Assembly (NCBI GenBank): GCA_903873485.1 | Contig: CAIQOO010000215.1 | Coordinates: forward strand, 1 to 51,992 | Reading direction: 5' to 3' | DNA length: 51,992 nucleotides | Source of the DNA: an uncultured beta proteobacterium | Lineage (GTDB): Bacteria > Pseudomonadota > Gammaproteobacteria > Burkholderiales > Burkholderiaceae_C | Shown: positions 27,538 to 36,732 of the stretch, one piece after another | Layout of the letters: the number at the start of each line of letters is the position of its first letter | Position numbering within the stretch: position 1 is the first letter of the stretch | The notes under the pieces: generated by a model | What the model saw: the letters and a program-made list of their open reading frames with translations, nothing else | What the model was told of the DNA's origin: nothing | Databases searched by the model: none | Translations under genes and position numbers: made by a program

Positions 27538-27661
27538 GGCTCAATTGTAAGAATCGCCAGCGGCCTCAAGACGGCGCGTGGGCCGGTTCGCCTGACGCCA
27601 CCCGGCGGCGGCGGCGCAAACCACCTAAACTGCGCGCTTAAACAATCATCTTGTGTGTTTC

Positions 27662-28621
27662 ATGCCCCACGACCCGATACCCGACCACCACGACCACCAT
27701 GAGCACGGCCAGTACAGCCAGGCCGAGCGGGCGCGCGCGGCTTCCCGCAGCACCTGGGTCAGCGTGGCGGTCAACCTGGTGCTCACGGTGGTGCAGATTT
27801 TGGTTGGGGTATTGTCCAAATCGCAGGCGCTGGTGGCCGACGGCGTTCACTCGCTGTCGGACCTGGTGGCTGACTTTGTGGTGCTGTTTGCCAACCACCA
27901 CAGCCAGAAAGATGCCGATGCCGAACATCCATACGGACATCAGCGCTTTGAGACGGCGGCCTCGCTGGCGCTTGGGATGCTGCTGCTGGGCGTCGGTGTC
28001 GGCATGTTGTGGCAGGCAGCAAGCAAGCTGCAAACGCCCGGTTCCATCGCCGTGGTGCATGTGTCGGCGCTGTGGGTGGCCGGGGCGGCGCTGGTGTGCA
28101 AGGAATTGCTGTTTCGCTACATGCTGGCGGTGGCCAAAATGGTCAAAAGCAGCATGCTGGTGGCCAACGCCTGGCATGCCCGGTCTGATGCGGCCTCGTC
28201 GCTGGTGGTGGGGGTCGGCATCATCGGCAACCTGGCGGGTTACCCGATTCTGGATCCGATTGCGGCGGCGATTGTTGGTTTTATGGTGACGCGCATGGGC
28301 TGGAGCTTTGGCTGGAGCGCCGTGCATGACCTGACCGACCATGCGGTCGATGCGGCCGAGGTGCGGGCAATTCGCCAGACCCTGCTGGAAACCCCGGGCA
28401 TCAGCGGCGTGCATGACGTGCGCACCCGAAAAATGGGCGACATGATTGTCGTTGATGCGCATCTGGAGGTGCTGGCAACCTTGACAGTCGAGCAGGCGCA
28501 TGACATCTCGGTCGCCGCGCAGCAGCGGGTGCTGCAGCACCACCGGGTGCTGCACCTGCTGACCCACATCGACCCCTACAAACGCCCCGATCTGGACCAC
28601 GCCCGGCCAGCTTCGCCCTGA
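27662..28621 (+). CDS. Cation diffusion facilitator (metal efflux)
   Basis: A 319-residue inner-membrane antiporter of the CDF family, probably for zinc, cobalt, iron or manganese. The N-terminus is His-rich (HDPIPDHHDHHEHG). About six membrane helices follow, with the metal-site motifs ALVADGVHSLSDL (HxxxD) in helix 2 and NAWHARSDAASS in helix 5. The cytosolic C-terminal domain has GISGVHDVRTRKMGDMIVVD, the usual regulatory fold. ATG 27662 is used; a GTG three codons earlier is possible. It is divergent from pyrF. Confidence 0.93.
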   Translation: MPHDPIPDHHDHHEHGQYSQAERARAASRSTWVSVAVNLVLTVVQILVGVLSKSQALVADGVHSLSDLVADFVVLFANHHSQKDADAEHPYGHQRFETAASLALGMLLLGVGVGMLWQAASKLQTPGSIAVVHVSALWVAGAALVCKELLFRYMLAVAKMVKSSMLVANAWHARSDAASSLVVGVGIIGNLAGYPILDPIAAAIVGFMVTRMGWSFGWSAVHDLTDHAVDAAEVRAIRQTLLETPGISGVHDVRTRKMGDMIVVDAHLEVLATLTVEQAHDISVAAQQRVLQHHRVLHLLTHIDPYKRPDLDHARPASP

Positions 28622-28717
28622 AACCGGCCAATCCCGGGCACTTGCGGCCTGCACCATATCAAACGCCAAGCCAGTCTTGATCGCTAGAATCCGGCCACAT
28701 CAACCACGGATAGCATC

Positions 28718-29287
28718 ATGGCCAGCTTTGAGCAGCAAATTGTTGACCTGCGCGATTACTTGTTCAAGTTTGCCCGTTTGCAACTGCGCAACGAGGCCTG
28801 GGCCGAAGACGCGGTGTCCGAGACCGTGCTGGCCGCACTGTCCAAGCCGCAAGCGTTTGAGCAGCGCTCGCAACTCAAGAGCTGGCTGGTCGGCATCCTC
28901 AAGCACAAGATCATCGACCTGCTGCGCCAGCATGGTCGGGAGGTCAGCGCCAGCAGCGCCAGTGCGGAGGATGATGCCGACCCGCTGGACTTGATTGGCT
29001 ACCAGGCCGACGGCCATTTCACCGAGGCACCCGCCGATTGGGGCAACCCCGAACAAGAACTGCACAGCCACCAGTTTATGGTGATGATGGACGCCTGTGC
29101 CAACAAGCTGCCAGCCGTGCAGGGCCGCCTGTTTTTGATGCGCGAATGGCTGGAATTGTCGGTAGAAGAAATCTGTAAGGACTTGAACCTGACCCCGACC
29201 AACCTGTATGTCCAACTGCACCGGGCACGCTTGCGTTTGCGGGCCTGCCTGGAACTCAACTGGTTTGCCAAGCCAACTGCTTCATGA
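28718..29287 (+). CDS. ECF-type RNA polymerase sigma factor
   Basis: A 189-residue sigma-70-family factor. Region 2 spans about residues 8-75 (RDYLFKFARLQLRNEAWAED, LKSWLVGILKHKIIDLLR), then an acidic linker, then region 4 near residues 130-180 (LPAVQGRLFLMREWLELSVE, EICKDLNLTPTNLYVQLHRA). Its stop overlaps the start of the next gene, a zinc-finger anti-sigma, in ATGA, the classic sigma/anti-sigma arrangement. The regulon cannot be inferred. Confidence 0.93.
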   Translation: MASFEQQIVDLRDYLFKFARLQLRNEAWAEDAVSETVLAALSKPQAFEQRSQLKSWLVGILKHKIIDLLRQHGREVSASSASAEDDADPLDLIGYQADGHFTEAPADWGNPEQELHSHQFMVMMDACANKLPAVQGRLFLMREWLELSVEEICKDLNLTPTNLYVQLHRARLRLRACLELNWFAKPTAS

Positions 29288-29511
29288 TGCCTCTAAACCG
29301 CACTTGCAAAGAAGTCACCGCGCTGGTGATCGCACGCGAAGACCGTGTTTTGCCCTTGGTCGAACGTCTGGCGATAGGCATACACATGGCAATTTGTGAT
29401 ACTTGCCCAGTTTTTGAGCGCCAAATCCTCACCATGCGCCACGCCCTGCACCAATGGCGCAATTACCAGGAAACGGATGGCGATGCAAGTCCTGGAAAAC
29501 CGCCGGATTGA
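29284..29511 (+). CDS. Zinc-finger anti-sigma factor
   Basis: A 75-residue protein with the HxxxCxxC zinc motif of anti-sigma domains (IHMAICDTCPVFERQ, residues 34-48). No membrane helix is present, so it is a soluble anti-sigma that would bind the sigma factor encoded just upstream, to which it is translationally coupled. Short length and acidic tail (ETDGDASPGKPPD) are usual for this class. Confidence 0.85.
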   Translation: MMPLNRTCKEVTALVIAREDRVLPLVERLAIGIHMAICDTCPVFERQILTMRHALHQWRNYQETDGDASPGKPPD

Positions 29512-29537
29512 ACCTGTAGCGCAACAAACCACCGGAT

Positions 29538-29576
29538 TTTTTGACTCTCGACAAAATTTTTGTCAAGAGTCAAAAA
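29538..29576. promoter_or_regulatory. 39-bp near-perfect palindrome
   Basis: Two 19-base arms (29538-29556 and 29558-29576) are complementary except at one position, with a single base between them; the left arm reads TTTTTGACTCTCGACAAAA. It lies 26 bases after the anti-sigma stop and overlaps a possible -35 box for the RNA-binding protein gene. It could be an operator for a dimeric regulator or a hairpin ending the sigma operon. An intergenic stretch of 213 bases surrounds it. Confidence 0.8.
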
Positions 29577-29589
29577 CTTGTCGTATCAT
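29560..29589 (+). promoter_or_regulatory. Possible promoter of the RNA-binding protein gene
   Basis: TTGTCA (29560-29565), 18 bases, then TATCAT (29584-29589). Transcription from here would leave a leader of about 130 bases before the ATG at 29725, which fits cold-shock-type RNA-binding protein genes. The -35 box lies inside the right arm of the palindrome. Confidence 0.45.
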
Positions 29590-29724
29590 GCGCCTCGTAT
29601 TGCTTTTCAGAAGTGGTATATGGTTTGCGGTGAATGTCAGTCTCGCGTCTGCGCTAATTTCAATGGTTTGTTGATTGCGGTTATGGACTCCATCGCGTTT
29701 TGAGTTATTTTGAGGAGTCCTCGC

Positions 29725-30156
29725 ATGGGCAACAAACTTTACGTAGGCAATCTGCCTTATTCTTTCCGTGATGATGATTTGCAACAAGCATTCGCAGCAC
29801 ACGGCACCGTCTCTAGCGCCAAGGTCATGATGGAACGTGACACCGGTCGCTCCAAGGGTTTCGGTTTTGTCGAAATGGGCAATGACGCTGAAGCACAAAC
29901 GGCAATCAACGCCATGAACGGTCAACAATTCGGTGGCCGCGGTCTGGTGGTCAACGAAGCCCGTCCGATGGAGCCGCGTCCTCCCCGCTCTGGCGGCGGC
30001 GGCTTTGGTGGTGGCGGCGGTGGCGGTGGCGGTGGTGGTTACGGCGGTGGCGCTGGTGGTGGTCGCTCCGGTGGCGGCGGCTACGGCGGCGGCGCTGGTG
30101 GCGGTAGCCGCTCCGGTGGCGGTGGCGGTTATGGCGGTGGTCGCAGCAGCTACTAA
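29725..30156 (+). CDS. Glycine-rich RNA-binding protein (RRM)
   Basis: A 143-residue protein with one RRM domain (residues 1-80): RNP2 KLYVGNLPY and RNP1 KGFGFVEM, then a tail of Gly, Arg, Ser and Tyr (GGGYGGGAGGG-type repeats) like plant and cyanobacterial glycine-rich RNA-binding proteins. It likely binds single-stranded RNA, often in cold or stress response. A strong ribosome site (GAGGAG) precedes ATG 29725. The repeats in the tail may vary in number. A terminator follows directly. Confidence 0.95.
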   Translation: MGNKLYVGNLPYSFRDDDLQQAFAAHGTVSSAKVMMERDTGRSKGFGFVEMGNDAEAQTAINAMNGQQFGGRGLVVNEARPMEPRPPRSGGGGFGGGGGGGGGGGYGGGAGGGRSGGGGYGGGAGGGSRSGGGGGYGGGRSSY

Positions 30157-30185
30157 GCAACTGTCAGGTGCCAGCCTGATCAATC

Positions 30186-30211
30186 AAAGGCCCTGCGGGG
30201 CCTTTTTTTTT
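30186..30211 (+). terminator. Rho-independent terminator after the RNA-binding protein
   Basis: The stem AAAGGCCC / GGGCCTTT with loop TGCG is followed by a run of T. It ends 11 bases before the 3' end of the convergent SDR gene and may serve both directions. Confidence 0.9.
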
Positions 30212-30221
30212 GGATCACCGC

Positions 30222-31004
30222 TCAATCTCCGATGTCCGTTGCGCGTGGCTTGCGCGGTCGCCCGGCAAACGCCTTGTCAAACAGCCAGTTGGGCAGCAGC
30301 CGCAGCAATTTGGCCACCAGCCCCATCTGCCACGGAATCACCCGGTAGCTGTCACCCGCCTTGATCGCCTTGAAAGCCTGTTCGGCAAACCGCCCGGCTG
30401 GCATTAAAAACGGCATGCTGTAGCTGTTGTTTTGGGTCAGCGGCGTGGCGATATAGCCCGGGCATAGGGTCACCACCTTGACCCCGCTGGCGCGCAGCTC
30501 GCCGCGCAGGCTCTCGCAATAACTGATGACGGCCGCCTTGCTGGCGCAATAACCGCCATGCCCGGGCAGACCACGAATGCCCGCCACGCTGCCGATGCCC
30601 ACCAGCGTACCCGAGCCGCGTGCCACCATGGCGTTGATGAACGGACCAAAAGTAGCGGCGACACCGATCACATTGGTGGCAAGAATGCGCGCCATCACAT
30701 CAAGGTCTTCGCGCCTTGCCGAGTCCACTCCGACGCTGATGCCGGCATTGGCAATCACCACATCAGGCAAGCCCTGGTGCGTCATGCAGTCTTGCGCGGC
30801 AGCCGCCATGCTGTCGGCATTCGCAACATCAGCACTATATATTTGATAGCTATCAGCGCTTATCTGGCAAGGGTCAAGCGATGATTTGATCACATCGGCA
30901 CGGCGTGCCACCAGGGCCAGGCGGTAACCCTGACGGGCATAGTGCAGCGCCAATGCCAGGCCAATGCCGCTCGATGCACCGGTGATCAGGACAAGTTCGC
31001 TCAT
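30222..31004 (-). CDS. Short-chain dehydrogenase/reductase
   Basis: A 260-residue NAD(P)-dependent SDR. The cofactor site is TGASSGIGLALA (residues 8-19), then VIANAGIS, the active Ser in GIGSVAGIRG and YCASK (Tyr-x-x-x-Lys). A basic C-terminal tail (RPRKPRATD) follows a hydrophobic segment (LLRLLPNWLFDKAF). The 36-bp repeat lies in frame between the second strand and helix (ISADSYQIYSADV). The substrate is unknown. It follows lptC on the same strand with a 24-base gap, in the place where lptA would usually be. Confidence 0.9.
   Translation of the reverse strand: MSELVLITGASSGIGLALALHYARQGYRLALVARRADVIKSSLDPCQISADSYQIYSADVANADSMAAAAQDCMTHQGLPDVVIANAGISVGVDSARREDLDVMARILATNVIGVAATFGPFINAMVARGSGTLVGIGSVAGIRGLPGHGGYCASKAAVISYCESLRGELRASGVKVVTLCPGYIATPLTQNNSYSMPFLMPAGRFAEQAFKAIKAGDSYRVIPWQMGLVAKLLRLLPNWLFDKAFAGRPRKPRATDIGD
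30846..30881 (-). repeat. 36-bp interspersed repeat, copy D (in frame in SDR gene)
   Basis: Reverse orientation. Its first 19 bases (ATAGCTATCAGCGCTTATC) are identical to the reverse complement of copy C at 38227; the rest keeps CAAGGG. It encodes about LDPCQISADSYQ in a variable linker of the SDR. Confidence 0.8.
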
Positions 31005-31028
31005 CGTGTTGGCCGGTGGGTCTAGGAG

Positions 31029-31640
31029 TTAACGGGCCGCTGCAGGCACCAGCACGCCCTTGACCCGCCCGGCAAGTTGCATCACGCGCTGCTGGTTGTC
31101 AAAGTCCATGCTGTCGGCGGTAAAACGGTCGTTGCCACGCGTCAACTCGACTGGCTGGTGTGAGGTGACACGCTCGGTGTTGAGGAAAGCATGCAAATAT
31201 TCGCCGGCAAAGGTCATGACGGGCTGCGCCTGTCCGGCACCCGGCAACGCGGCGCGCACCACTTGCGCGCCACCAATCAACTGCACTTCAGACGCATCGC
31301 CGTTGGTGATGGCTCGCCGCGCGATGGCGGTGGTCAAGCGGCCTTCGACGTCAAACGAGCGAATCCGCACCTGCTCGATCTCCAGCACATCGGTATCGGG
31401 AAAATGCCGCGCCTCGCCACCGGTCACCTCGCTTTTGAGCTTGCCCGCCGCATCAAAGGTCTTGACGGCAAAGCGGAGCATGAAATAGTCGGGCAAATGC
31501 TGTGCCGTGGTGCTTGGTGCCGACACTGGGGCCACCGGTGTGCTGCGCACCAGCCAGTAGGTGGCCATCGCCAGCGTGCCCATTAAAAATACCGGCAGGT
31601 ACAGCGTAACCCGATCCCAGGCCACACGCAGCAAATCCAT
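31029..31640 (-). CDS. lptC: LPS export protein LptC
   Basis: A 203-residue bitopic inner-membrane protein of the Lpt bridge that moves lipopolysaccharide to the outer membrane. An N-terminal helix (LYLPVFLMGTLAMATYWLV) is followed by a periplasmic beta-jellyroll (MLRFAVKTFDAAGKLKSEVT, HFPDTDVLEIEQVRI, ISSHQP-like VTSHQPVELTRG). ATG 31640 overlaps the kdsC stop (TGATG), which sets the start. lptA and lptB, usual next genes, do not follow; an SDR gene does. Confidence 0.92.
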   Translation of the reverse strand: MDLLRVAWDRVTLYLPVFLMGTLAMATYWLVRSTPVAPVSAPSTTAQHLPDYFMLRFAVKTFDAAGKLKSEVTGGEARHFPDTDVLEIEQVRIRSFDVEGRLTTAIARRAITNGDASEVQLIGGAQVVRAALPGAGQAQPVMTFAGEYLHAFLNTERVTSHQPVELTRGNDRFTADSMDFDNQQRVMQLAGRVKGVLVPAAAR

Positions 31641-32185
31641 CACCGCAGTGATTCCTGCAGCAGTTGGGCGTATTGGCCACTGGCCACCAGCAGCAGATCG
31701 CACAGTTCGCGCACCGCGCCCGAGCCGCCCGGCAGACGCGTCACATGGTGCGCCAGCGCCAGCACCTCGGCCTGCGCGTTGGCCGGCGCACAGGCTAGCG
31801 CGCTGCGCGTCAGCAGCGGCAAATCGGGCCAGTCGTCGCCCATTGCTGCCGCTTGTGACCAGTCCAGACCGAGTGCCTGAAGGGTCAGCTCGGCGGCCGG
31901 GCGCTTGTCCTCGGTGCCATAGTGCACATGTACCACGCCGAGTGCTGCCAGCCGCAGTCGCAGCGGTTTGGAGTCGCGCCCGGTGATCACGGCAGGCGTG
32001 ATGCCGGCGCGCTGCAGCAGCTTGAGGCCGTGACCATCGAGCGTGTGAAAGCGCTTAAGTGTCTCGCCGCCCTCAGAGAAATAAAGACCCCCATCGGTCA
32101 GCACGCCATCAACATCGAAAAACACCACGCGGATGCCCTGCGCCCGCAGCAGCAGTTCTGGTGAAAAATGGAGTGCCGGGGCCAT
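31640..32185 (-). CDS. kdsC: 3-deoxy-D-manno-octulosonate 8-phosphate phosphatase
   Basis: A 181-residue HAD phosphatase that removes phosphate from Kdo-8-phosphate in Kdo synthesis for LPS. Motif I is FFDVDGVLTDG, motif II ITGRDS, and motif III/IV MGDDWPDLPLL. The family signature DGxGLKLL appears as LDGHGLKLLQRAG. It overlaps kdsD by one base (TGATG) and lptC by one base, forming a tight operon. Confidence 0.95.
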   Translation of the reverse strand: MAPALHFSPELLLRAQGIRVVFFDVDGVLTDGGLYFSEGGETLKRFHTLDGHGLKLLQRAGITPAVITGRDSKPLRLRLAALGVVHVHYGTEDKRPAAELTLQALGLDWSQAAAMGDDWPDLPLLTRSALACAPANAQAEVLALAHHVTRLPGGSGAVRELCDLLLVASGQYAQLLQESLR

Positions 32186-33186
32186 CAGATCACCTTGGCC
32201 CGCATCAAGTCATTGCTGTTGAGCGCGCCACAAAGCTGCCCGCTGGCATCGAGCACCAGCACACTGGTGATGCGCTGCAACTCCATCAGTTGAACCGCCA
32301 CCACCGCCAGCGCATCCCGGCTGACCGTGCTGGGCCTGGGGTGCATCACCTGCTGCGCCGTGGTGCTGCGCAGGTCAATGCCTTTTTCGATCAAACGGCG
32401 CAAATCGCCATCGGTAAAGATGCCCTGCAACTGCCCGGCATCATCGAGCACCGCTGCGGCACCCAGACCCTTGGCGCTCATTTCACGCATCAGCTCGCTG
32501 AAACTGGCATTGAGCAGCACCCGTGGCACGGCATCGCCGGTGCGCATCACATCGCTGACATGGGTCAGCAACTTGCGCCCCAGGGCACCGCCAGGGTGTG
32601 AGCGGGCGAAGTCTTCGGCCTTGAAACCACGCGCATCCAGCAGCGCAACGGCCAGCGCGTCGCCCAGCGCCAATTGGGCGGTGGTGCTGGCGGTGGGGGC
32701 CAGATTGAGCGGGCAGGCTTCTTTTTCGACGCTGCAGTTCAGAAAAACATCGGCGTGGCGCGCCAGCGTGGATTGGGCTGCTGCCGTCATGGCCACCAGC
32801 GGCGCACCCAGCCGCTTGATCATCGGCACAATCGCGTTGAGTTCTGCCGACTCGCCACTGTTGGAGATGGCCAGCACCAGATCGGTGGCCTGAATCATGC
32901 CCAGGTCCCCATGGCTGGCCTCGGCCGGATGGACAAACATCGCCGGGGTGCCGGTGGAAGCCAGCGTGGAGGCCACCTTGCCGCCAATGTGACCGCTTTT
33001 GCCCATGCCCATCACCACCACCCGACCGCGCAAGGCCAACATCAACTGCACGGCTTGAACAAAGGCATGGCCCAGATGCCGCTTGAGACCGAGCACCGCT
33101 GCCGCCTCAATGTCCAGGGTTTCATGGGCCAGCGCAATGGCCCGGGCAGCGTCAAAGGCAGGCGTGGAGGTGGGGTCAATGCTCAT
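32185..33186 (-). CDS. kdsD: Arabinose-5-phosphate isomerase
   Basis: A 333-residue enzyme that interconverts ribulose-5-phosphate and arabinose-5-phosphate, the first step toward Kdo. An N-terminal SIS domain (VVVMGMGKSGHIGGKVAST, HPAEASHGDLGMI, ISNSGESAELNAI) is followed by a pair of CBS domains (VMRTGDAVPRV to the end). The order kdsD-kdsC-lptC is the usual LPS operon. Its start is 54 bases from the divergent antiporter gene. Confidence 0.96.
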   Translation of the reverse strand: MSIDPTSTPAFDAARAIALAHETLDIEAAAVLGLKRHLGHAFVQAVQLMLALRGRVVVMGMGKSGHIGGKVASTLASTGTPAMFVHPAEASHGDLGMIQATDLVLAISNSGESAELNAIVPMIKRLGAPLVAMTAAAQSTLARHADVFLNCSVEKEACPLNLAPTASTTAQLALGDALAVALLDARGFKAEDFARSHPGGALGRKLLTHVSDVMRTGDAVPRVLLNASFSELMREMSAKGLGAAAVLDDAGQLQGIFTDGDLRRLIEKGIDLRSTTAQQVMHPRPSTVSRDALAVVAVQLMELQRITSVLVLDASGQLCGALNSNDLMRAKVI

Positions 33187-33240
33187 GGCCCTATTTTATC
33201 GGTGGCCGAACCCGGCGAATCCCTTTGGTAGTATCGGCGT

Positions 33241-35226
33241 GTGGACCCGCTTGACCTGACCCTTTTGTATTTGCTGGCTGCCGTGCTGGGCGTGGTGGCC
33301 TGCCGCTATCTGAAACTGCCGCCGATGCTGGGCTATCTGGCAGTTGGGGTGGTGATTGGGCCGAATGCACTGGCGTTGGCCAAAAATGCCGATGGCGTGC
33401 GTCACCTGGGTGAGTTCGGGATCGTCTTTTTGATGTTTGTGATTGGCCTCGAATTCAACCTGCCCAAGCTGCGCGCCATGCGCAACCATGTCTTTGGGCT
33501 GGGCCTGTTCCAGGTGGCACTGACCATCATCATCACCACGCTGGCCAGCCTGGGCTTTGCCTGGCTGGCGCCCAGACTGTGGGGCATGAGCTGGCAGTCA
33601 GCACTGGCACTGTCGAGCGCGCTGGCCATGAGCAGCACCGCCATCGTGGTCAAGCTGATGAACGAGCGTATCGAGATGGAAAGCGAACACGGCAAGCGTG
33701 TCATGGGGGTGCTGCTGTTTCAGGACCTGGCGGTGGTGCCGCTGCTGGTGCTGATTCCGGCGCTGGGCGCGTCTGCCAACGAGTTGATGCAGACCATGAC
33801 GCTGGCGCTGTTCAAGGCCACCGCCCTGATCACCTTGCTGCTGGTGGGCGGACCGCATGTGATGCGCTGGTGGCTGACCCTGGTGGCACGGCGCAAGAGT
33901 GAAGAGTTGTTTGTCTTGAACCTGTTGCTGGTCACGCTGGGCCTGGCCTGGCTGACCGAGCTGGCCGGCCTGAGCCTGGCACTCGGGTCGTTCATCGCCG
34001 GCATGCTGATTTCAGAGACCCAGTACAAACACCAAGTGGAAACCGACATCCGACCATTTCACGATGTGTTGCTGGGGCTGTTTTTCATCAGCATCGGCAT
34101 GATGCTGGACTGGCGGCTGGTGCTCGAACGCTGGCCGCTGGTGCTGGTGCTGGTGACGCTGCCGGTGCTGTTCAAGGCGGCACTGGTAACCTTGCTGACA
34201 CGCGGTTTCGGTGCCAGCATGGGGGTATCGCTGCGCACCGGTCTGTACCTTGCGCAAGCTGGCGAATTCGGTTTTGTGCTGCTGGCGCTGGCCCAGACCC
34301 ATGCCTTGATTCCGCCCGAACTGCTCAACCCGATTCTGGCGGCGATGGTGCTGTCGATGCTCGCCACCCCCTTCATCATCATGCACAGCAGCGCGCTGGT
34401 GCTGCGCCTGGTGGCCAACGAATGGCTGATGGAGTCGGTGCAGATGACCAGCATTGCGCGCAAATCGATCAAGGCCAACAAACATGTCATCATCTGCGGC
34501 TTTGGCCGCTGCGGCCAGAACCTGGCGCGCATCCTCGACAAGGAAAACATTCCTTACATGGCCCTCGACCTCGACCCGGACCGGGTGCGCCAGGCCGCTG
34601 CCGCCGGGGATTCGGTGGTATTTGGCGATGCGGCGCGCCTGCAGGCACTGATGGCAGCCGGTCTGGCGCGGGCCAGCGCCGTGGTGGTGACCTATCTGGA
34701 AACCGCCAGCGCCCTGAAAGTGCTGACCCATATCCACGAACACGCACCCCAGGTTCCGGTGATTGTGCGCACGCAGGATGACCATGACCTGGAACTGCTG
34801 CAACATGCCGGTGCCACCGAAGTGGTGCCCGAAGCGATCGAAGGCTCGCTGATGCTGGCCAGCCATGCCCTGGCGCTGGTGGGGGTGCCGGTGCGCCGGG
34901 TGATTCGCATCGTGCAAGAGCAGCGCGATGCCCGCTACAAGCTGCTGCGCGGCTATTTTCGCGGTGCCGACGATGGCACCACCGAAGAAACACAGCAGGA
35001 ACGTCTGAGTTCCCTGAGCCTGCCCTTGCATGCCAGATCGATTGGCCGCCAGTTCGGCGACCTGGCGCTGTCCGCGCTTGGCGTGCAATTGGTCAGCCTG
35101 CGGCGCAAAGATGGTCAGGTCATGACCCTGAGCGATGAACTGGTGCTGATGGAAGGCGATTCGCTGGTGCTGTCTGGCAAGGCTGGCCCGATCAGCTTGG
35201 CCGAGCATTATTTGCTCAAGGGTTAG
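33241..35226 (+). CDS. Monovalent cation:proton antiporter-2 (KefB/YbaL type) with RCK domain
   Basis: A 661-residue membrane protein. The first ~390 residues hold about 12 helices of the CPA2 exchanger ([50 protein letters not shown]). A cytosolic TrkA-N domain follows ([18 protein letters not shown], with the NAD site GFGRCG) and then a TrkA-C domain at the end. It likely exchanges K+ for H+ and senses NAD(H) or glutathione adducts. The start is GTG at 33241. Close linkage to kdsD on the opposite strand is common in this family. Confidence 0.94.
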   Translation: MDPLDLTLLYLLAAVLGVVACRYLKLPPMLGYLAVGVVIGPNALALAKNADGVRHLGEFGIVFLMFVIGLEFNLPKLRAMRNHVFGLGLFQVALTIIITTLASLGFAWLAPRLWGMSWQSALALSSALAMSSTAIVVKLMNERIEMESEHGKRVMGVLLFQDLAVVPLLVLIPALGASANELMQTMTLALFKATALITLLLVGGPHVMRWWLTLVARRKSEELFVLNLLLVTLGLAWLTELAGLSLALGSFIAGMLISETQYKHQVETDIRPFHDVLLGLFFISIGMMLDWRLVLERWPLVLVLVTLPVLFKAALVTLLTRGFGASMGVSLRTGLYLAQAGEFGFVLLALAQTHALIPPELLNPILAAMVLSMLATPFIIMHSSALVLRLVANEWLMESVQMTSIARKSIKANKHVIICGFGRCGQNLARILDKENIPYMALDLDPDRVRQAAAAGDSVVFGDAARLQALMAAGLARASAVVVTYLETASALKVLTHIHEHAPQVPVIVRTQDDHDLELLQHAGATEVVPEAIEGSLMLASHALALVGVPVRRVIRIVQEQRDARYKLLRGYFRGADDGTTEETQQERLSSLSLPLHARSIGRQFGDLALSALGVQLVSLRRKDGQVMTLSDELVLMEGDSLVLSGKAGPISLAEHYLLKG

Positions 35227-35293
35227 GCTGTTTTTTTTGCTTGCCAGGCGATCTGCCGGGCACAATTGGACGCATCTTTTTTTTGAGGTTTTT

Positions 35294-35848
35294 ATGCAAG
35301 GCATCAGCGTCAACCAATACCTTCGCGACCATATCCGCACGGTGCAAGACTGGCCGGCACCGGGCGTGCAGTTTCGCGACATCACGCCCTTGCTGCAGGA
35401 TGCCAAAGTTTTTCGGGTGTTGATCGACGCGTTTGTGCAGCGTTACAAAGGCCTCGGGCAGCGGCCTGATGTGGTGGCCGGGCTTGATGCCCGCGGCTTT
35501 ATTTTGGGCGCGGTGGTGGCTTACGAGCTAGCGGTAGGATTTGTGCCGATCCGCAAAAAAGGTAAGCTGCCATTCACCACGGTGCAAGAGACTTACGAGT
35601 TGGAATACGGCAGCGCCACTGTCGAGTTGCACACCGATGCGGTGAAAGTCGGCCAGCGCGTGCTGTTGATTGACGATTTGATTGCCACCGGCGGCACCAT
35701 GATGGCGGGCAAGAAACTGCTGGAGCGTCTCGGTGCCCAAGTCATTGAGGCTGCCGCGATTGTCGATTTGCCCGAACTCGGTGGTTCAGCCAGACTGCGC
35801 AGCGGTGGCTTGTCGCTGTTTACTCTGGTTGATTTTGAGGGTCATTGA
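35294..35848 (+). CDS. apt: Adenine phosphoribosyltransferase
   Basis: A 184-residue purine salvage enzyme joining adenine and PRPP to give AMP. The PRPP-binding loop is [34 protein letters not shown] and [11 protein letters not shown] are other family blocks. ATG 35294 follows TTTTGAGG; the longer frame back to 35237 overlaps the end of the antiporter region and lacks homology. Confidence 0.96.
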   Translation: MQGISVNQYLRDHIRTVQDWPAPGVQFRDITPLLQDAKVFRVLIDAFVQRYKGLGQRPDVVAGLDARGFILGAVVAYELAVGFVPIRKKGKLPFTTVQETYELEYGSATVELHTDAVKVGQRVLLIDDLIATGGTMMAGKKLLERLGAQVIEAAAIVDLPELGGSARLRSGGLSLFTLVDFEGH

Positions 35849-35872
35849 GGGCCGCCGCTGTCGCCAGCCGGC

Positions 35873-36625
35873 CTACAAATCGCCAAACTGGGTACTGCTC
35901 AAGGGCGAAGCGACATCGTCAGGCTCAAGCAACTGGGTATCTTCAAAGCCGCTCATGGCGGCTGAATTGCGCAACCCCGAGACCCGCGTCTCGCCGACCG
36001 CCGAACTGGCTTTCGTGGCGGGCGCTGGCTGTTGGCTCTGGATGGCTTTCTTGAAGGCCAGCACTTCGTCCTGACCAATCGGCTCGAAGCCTGGTTTTTT
36101 TTCCCCGCCCCGGCCTCTGGGTGTCGGCGCTGCCACATCATGCCGGGCGGCTGCTGCCGACACCGGTGCCACCACGGCTGCCGGTGCCGCTACCGGCACC
36201 GCCGCCTGAGCCAGCTCGACCGGCACAACAGGTTCGGTCTGGCGCCAGTACACCGCCGTTACCAGCAACTGATGGCGCTGCGCCGCCGTGCTGCCGATCA
36301 GATGTTCAATGCTGCTCAACTGGTCGGGACGCAGGCATTTGTCGCCCGCCAGGTCCATCATGATCAAGAACTGGCGCCCCAAGGTGTCAAGCGACAGCAC
36401 CTTGAACTTGTAATGGGATGCCAGTACCGCGCTGCGCAGCATCGCGTCACGCACCACACTGTAAAGTTGCTCACGCCGCTCCTGACGCTGCTGCTTGAGC
36501 GTCGCCAAGGCTGGGTCAGACGCGACCGAAGTCGCACCAGTTTGCGCTGCCGCCCGCTCGGCAGCGGGTTGTGCGGCACCCTGCACCGGTCTGGATTTGG
36601 AAAAAAACCAACTGAATATCGACAT
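35873..36625 (-). CDS. Conserved protein of unknown function
   Basis: A 250-residue protein I do not recognise as a named family. The N-terminus (MSIFSWFFSKSR) is mildly hydrophobic and basic. A helical block near residues 40-130 (LKQQRQERREQLYSVVRDAM, LIMMDLAGDKCLRPDQLSSI) is followed by an Ala/Val/Pro-rich linker and a short C-terminal motif ending LSSTQFGDL. ATG 36625 is chosen over an upstream ATG at 36646. It is convergent with apt and follows mnmE on the same strand. It looks like a lineage-specific cytosolic protein. Confidence 0.75.
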   Translation of the reverse strand: MSIFSWFFSKSRPVQGAAQPAAERAAAQTGATSVASDPALATLKQQRQERREQLYSVVRDAMLRSAVLASHYKFKVLSLDTLGRQFLIMMDLAGDKCLRPDQLSSIEHLIGSTAAQRHQLLVTAVYWRQTEPVVPVELAQAAVPVAAPAAVVAPVSAAAARHDVAAPTPRGRGGEKKPGFEPIGQDEVLAFKKAIQSQQPAPATKASSAVGETRVSGLRNSAAMSGFEDTQLLEPDDVASPLSSTQFGDL

Positions 36626-36732
36626 GTTGAACCCCTCAAACACCAAGGTAATTTTCAGCCAAGCATGAAACGCGATTGTCGGTCAAAGCGCGGGCCGATT
36701 TTGCCAGTTCGCCCGATGCCTTGCCCGATGCC

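Noticed and set aside
29990..30150. CRISPR-like or satellite repeat
   Set aside because: The repetition is in glycine codons of the RNA-binding protein tail, with irregular spacing and no spacers.
29563..30183. 206-codon reverse open frame rich in Ala and Thr
   Set aside because: It is antisense to the glycine-rich tail of the RNA-binding protein; the composition is explained by the GGC/GGT repeats.
34012..35406. 464-codon reverse open frame
   Set aside because: It is antisense to the antiporter gene, whose membrane and NAD-binding motifs are clear.
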